Source: an uncultured Clostridium sp. (GTDB taxonomy: Bacteria; Bacillota; Clostridia; Lachnospirales; Lachnospiraceae). From it: 17,181 bases of DNA. Within the stretch, counting starts at the first letter, position 1; each line of letters begins with the position of its first letter. The stretch lies in the NCBI GenBank assembly GCA_958442925.1, contig CAUCIO010000032.1, positions 1 through 17,181 on the forward strand, given 5' to 3'. The translations under genes and the position numbers were made by a program. Below are positions 15,296-17,181 of this stretch, piece by piece. The notes below the pieces were generated by a model, which did not search any database, was not told the origin of the DNA, and saw only the letters and a program-made list of their open reading frames with translations.

Positions 15296-15336
15296 AGACG
15301 CCGCAAAGTCAATCAGAGACTCTGCGGCGTCTTTTT
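15296..15336 (+). terminator. Rho-independent terminator after hutH
   Basis: A perfect 10-bp stem, AGACGCCGCA (15296-15305) with TGCGGCGTCT (15323-15332), followed by TTTTT. An overlapping dyad (GTCTGAC-T-GTCAGAC, 15285-15299) shares the foot of the left arm and could form an alternative, weaker fold. Confidence 0.88.
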
Positions 15337-15441
15337 ATAACATAGGAAATTGTGTCCTGGCGCATTCTTTCGTATATCCTCAGTGCTAAGACGGACTGCC
15401 TGAGAATATACTGTACAAGCATCAGGAAGGGAGGCAAAACG

Positions 15442-15828
15442 GTGGGAATTGAGACTGTGGCAGCTGTAGGGATTATAGCAGTATTGACGGCGGTTCAGTT
15501 TAAAGGAAGAGGAACGGAGTTTGGCATTTACGTCATTCTGGCGGCAGGAGTTTTGATTTTTTTCTACAGCGCAGGAAAACTGAGAATCCTGTTAGAGACT
15601 GTCAGGCAGATTCAAAGCTGCATTCAGATGAATCAGGCATATCTGACGGCTCTTCTCAAGATGTCGGGCATTGCCTACATTGCGGAGCTGGCTTCCGGAC
15701 TGTGCAGAGACGCTGGATATTCTGCTATGGGAACACAGATCGAAATGTTTGGAAAACTGTCGATTCTGGCAGTGAGCGCCCCTATTGTCCTGGCCCTGTT
15801 TGAGACGCTGGAATCCTTTTTAAACTGA
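15442..15828 (+). CDS. spoIIIAD: Stage III sporulation protein AD
   Basis: A 128-residue integral membrane protein of the SpoIIIA-SpoIIQ channel that links mother cell and forespore during engulfment. Hydrophobic segments lie at about 3-17, 24-44 and 100-125. The conserved middle region has YIAELASGLCRDAGYSAMGTQIEMFGKLSILA, which matches SpoIIIAD. I choose the GTG at 15442 because GGGAGG (15429-15434) precedes it and the protein then begins at the conserved GIETVAAVG; the frame stays open further left (GTG at 15352) but that part looks unlike the family. spoIIIAE follows after 28 bases. The expected upstream neighbour spoIIIAC is absent, and I see no convincing SigE promoter in 15337-15441. 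Confidence 0.85.
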   Translation: MGIETVAAVGIIAVLTAVQFKGRGTEFGIYVILAAGVLIFFYSAGKLRILLETVRQIQSCIQMNQAYLTALLKMSGIAYIAELASGLCRDAGYSAMGTQIEMFGKLSILAVSAPIVLALFETLESFLN

Positions 15829-15856
15829 CAAAAAAGAAAAAGGAGGGAAGCCGGTT

Positions 15857-17011
15857 ATGTCCAGGATAGTTTTGTGTTTATGCCTTGCCGCCGCTCTGCT
15901 GTGTGTCTGTCCGGAAAAGGCACTGGGAGAGGAGAGAGAGCAGCCGCCTTCTTTAGAGCTTTCTGCTCTGGATTTTTCTTCGGTAGAGGATATTCTTGAA
16001 AAGAATGGGCAGAGGGCAGAGCAGTTTTCATTTGAAGAGCTGTTAAAAGTGATTTTCAGGGGAGATATAAAAGGAGCGTGTTCCATGGCGTTTCAAGGCC
16101 TGGCCTCCAGTCTGTTTTCAGAATTGTCCGCCGGAGCCGGACAGATGGCCCAGATCTTTCTCATTGCCCTGACAGGGGCAGTTTTCACCTGCTTTGCCGA
16201 TGTTTTTTCAGAAGGACAGATTTCAGAGACAGCTTTTTATGTGATCTTTCTGCTGCTGTTTTCTCTGCTGGCTTCCAGTTTTTATAAGAGTATTTCTGTA
16301 GCAGACAGAGCAGTCCAACAGGCATTTGAGCTGATGCGGGCCCTGACGCCGGGATATTTTATGACAGTGGCCTTTACAGGAGGAAGTGTAAGCGCCGGGA
16401 CAGGCTGCGGCTGGATGCTCTTTTCTATTACTGCGGCTCAGTGGCTTCTCTCGCACTTGATTTTTCCAGTGTTCAGAGTTTATATTCTGCTGGTTTTGGC
16501 AGGGCATCTCACAAAGGAGGCTCTGTTTTCCAGGATGACAGGGGGCATACAGACGGCAGTGGAATGGAGCATGAAGACTCTGACTGGAGCTGTGCTTGGA
16601 TTTCATCTGCTGCAGGGGATGGTACTCCCCTATGCGGACGCAGTGAAAAATGCCTCTCTGAAGAGGATGATTTCCATGATTCCAGGGCTGGGGCAGGGGG
16701 CATCAGCCGTTTCACAGATGGTGCTGGGATCTGGGATTTTAATTAAAAATACAGTGGGAGCCGGAGCGGCAATTACGCTTTTAGCCGTCACAGCTGTGCC
16801 GGTGATTAAGCTTTTTGTTCTGATGGTTCTCTATCATTTCATGGCCGCGGCAGCAGAACCTGTCTGTGATAAGCGGCTGACAGCCTGTATGGCTGACGTG
16901 GGAAAAGGACACCAGATCCTGCTGAAACTGGTATTTACTTCCCTCCTTCTTCTGATTGTTTCCATCGGGGTAGTCTGTATGGCGTCCAATACTGCATATT
17001 ATGCGGCATAG
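15857..17011 (+). CDS. spoIIIAE: Stage III sporulation protein AE
   Basis: A 384-residue polytopic membrane component of the SpoIIIA-SpoIIQ feeding-tube complex made in the mother cell. It has an N-terminal signal sequence (MSRIVLCLCLAAALLC, likely cleaved near CPEKALGEE), a short soluble stretch (about 25-75), and about six to seven hydrophobic segments from residue 95 to the end. Typical family features are GDIKGA, the small-residue-rich region about 170-190 and PGLGQGASAVSQMVLGSGILIKN in the second half. AGGAGGG (15841-15847) sets the start. The length is normal and nothing suggests damage. It is co-transcribed with spoIIIAD. Confidence 0.88.
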   Translation: MSRIVLCLCLAAALLCVCPEKALGEEREQPPSLELSALDFSSVEDILEKNGQRAEQFSFEELLKVIFRGDIKGACSMAFQGLASSLFSELSAGAGQMAQIFLIALTGAVFTCFADVFSEGQISETAFYVIFLLLFSLLASSFYKSISVADRAVQQAFELMRALTPGYFMTVAFTGGSVSAGTGCGWMLFSITAAQWLLSHLIFPVFRVYILLVLAGHLTKEALFSRMTGGIQTAVEWSMKTLTGAVLGFHLLQGMVLPYADAVKNASLKRMISMIPGLGQGASAVSQMVLGSGILIKNTVGAGAAITLLAVTAVPVIKLFVLMVLYHFMAAAAEPVCDKRLTACMADVGKGHQILLKLVFTSLLLLIVSIGVVCMASNTAYYAA

Positions 17012-17028
17012 AGCCGGGGCAGAAGACA

Positions 17029-17048
17029 GCGTCAGCGTACACTGACGC
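17029..17048 (+). other. Hairpin between spoIIIAE and spoIIIAF
   Basis: GCGTCAG (17029-17035) and CTGACGC (17042-17048) form a perfect 7-bp stem with a six-base loop. No T-tract follows, so it is not a standard terminator. It sits in an unusually long 88-base gap between two genes that are normally close together. Confidence 0.4.
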
Positions 17049-17099
17049 CAGGCAGAGCACAGAAAAAGAAGGGATAAATGAAAAGAGGGGGAACAGGAG

Positions 17100-17180
17100 A
17101 TGGAACATTTCTACAGCTGGATTCGCACCATTATTTTTTACATGATTTTATGTATCCTTGTATCATATGATAAAAAATAG
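17100..17180 (+). CDS. spoIIIAF: Stage III sporulation protein AF, 5' end, apparently truncated
   Basis: The ATG at 17100 with AGAGGGG (17084-17090) upstream opens a frame whose first 16 residues, MEHFYSWIRTIIFYMI, look like the N-terminal membrane segment of SpoIIIAF, and the gene is in the expected place after spoIIIAE. After YMIL the sequence no longer looks like the family (CILVSYDKK), and TAG at 17178-17180 ends it at 26 codons, far short of the usual 170-200 or so. The window ends one base later. Causes could be a frameshift near the A6 run at 17172-17177, an insertion junction around 17145-17150, or sequence error at a contig end. Confidence 0.5.
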   Translation: MEHFYSWIRTIIFYMILCILVSYDKK

Positions 17181-17181
17181 C

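Noticed and set aside
15352..15441. GTG at 15352 as spoIIIAD start, or this stretch as a spoIIIAC remnant
   Set aside because: The extra 30 residues are not SpoIIIAD-like and do not match SpoIIIAC; a good ribosome binding site precedes the GTG at 15442.
17078..17170. 30-codon frame from the ATG at 17078
   Set aside because: It is out of frame with the SpoIIIAF-like sequence, has no membrane segment and no similarity to anything I recognise.

Overview
The window looks like chromosomal DNA from a spore-forming, low-GC Gram-positive anaerobe of the Clostridia, most likely a Lachnospiraceae relative. This is inferred from three things: the protein flavour (small alarmone synthetase, Xpt, spoIIIA genes, cell-wall-binding repeats), strong AGGAGG-type ribosome binding sites, and many T-tailed terminators. 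No tRNA, rRNA, CRISPR array or complete mobile element is visible.

Left part (1-7065). The window opens inside the 3' end of a surface protein with cell-wall-binding repeats, closed by a strong terminator. A 391-base gene-free stretch follows and holds a nested palindromic repeat (about 490-645). Then comes a plus-strand housekeeping run: a two-domain S1 RNA-binding protein, a RelQ-type (p)ppGpp synthetase, D-aminoacyl-tRNA deacylase (dtd), an M18 aminopeptidase and a terminator; then a lipoprotein version of trigger factor, xanthine phosphoribosyltransferase (xpt) and a Cof-type HAD phosphatase. A perfect 17-bp terminator hairpin separates this run from the convergent hut genes.

Centre (7066-15336). 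This is a histidine-degradation locus built around a large regulator. hutU-hutI run leftwards. A 992-residue SARP/BTAD-AAA-TPR transcriptional regulator runs rightwards from the same 179-base intergenic region. hutH lies just downstream of the regulator with its own promoter. Just upstream of the -10 boxes of both hutU and hutH is the same roughly 23-bp element, 18 of 23 positions identical. It is built as two T(T/A/G)GAC-type direct repeats with an 11-bp period, placed 8-9 bp before TATAAT, with no good -35 at normal spacing. This is the site architecture known for SARP activators such as ActII-ORF4 and AfsR. The locus therefore reads as a self-contained regulon in which a SARP-type ATPase switches on histidine use, in place of HutC or HutP. 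I regard this as the main discovery candidate. HutG or FTCD-type enzymes for the last step are not in the window.

Right end (15337-17181). spoIIIAD and spoIIIAE are followed by the start of spoIIIAF. spoIIIAA, AB and AC are missing from their usual place upstream: the hutH terminator sits there instead. spoIIIAF runs into a stop after 26 codons at the window edge. The spoIIIA operon is thus split, and perhaps broken, here.
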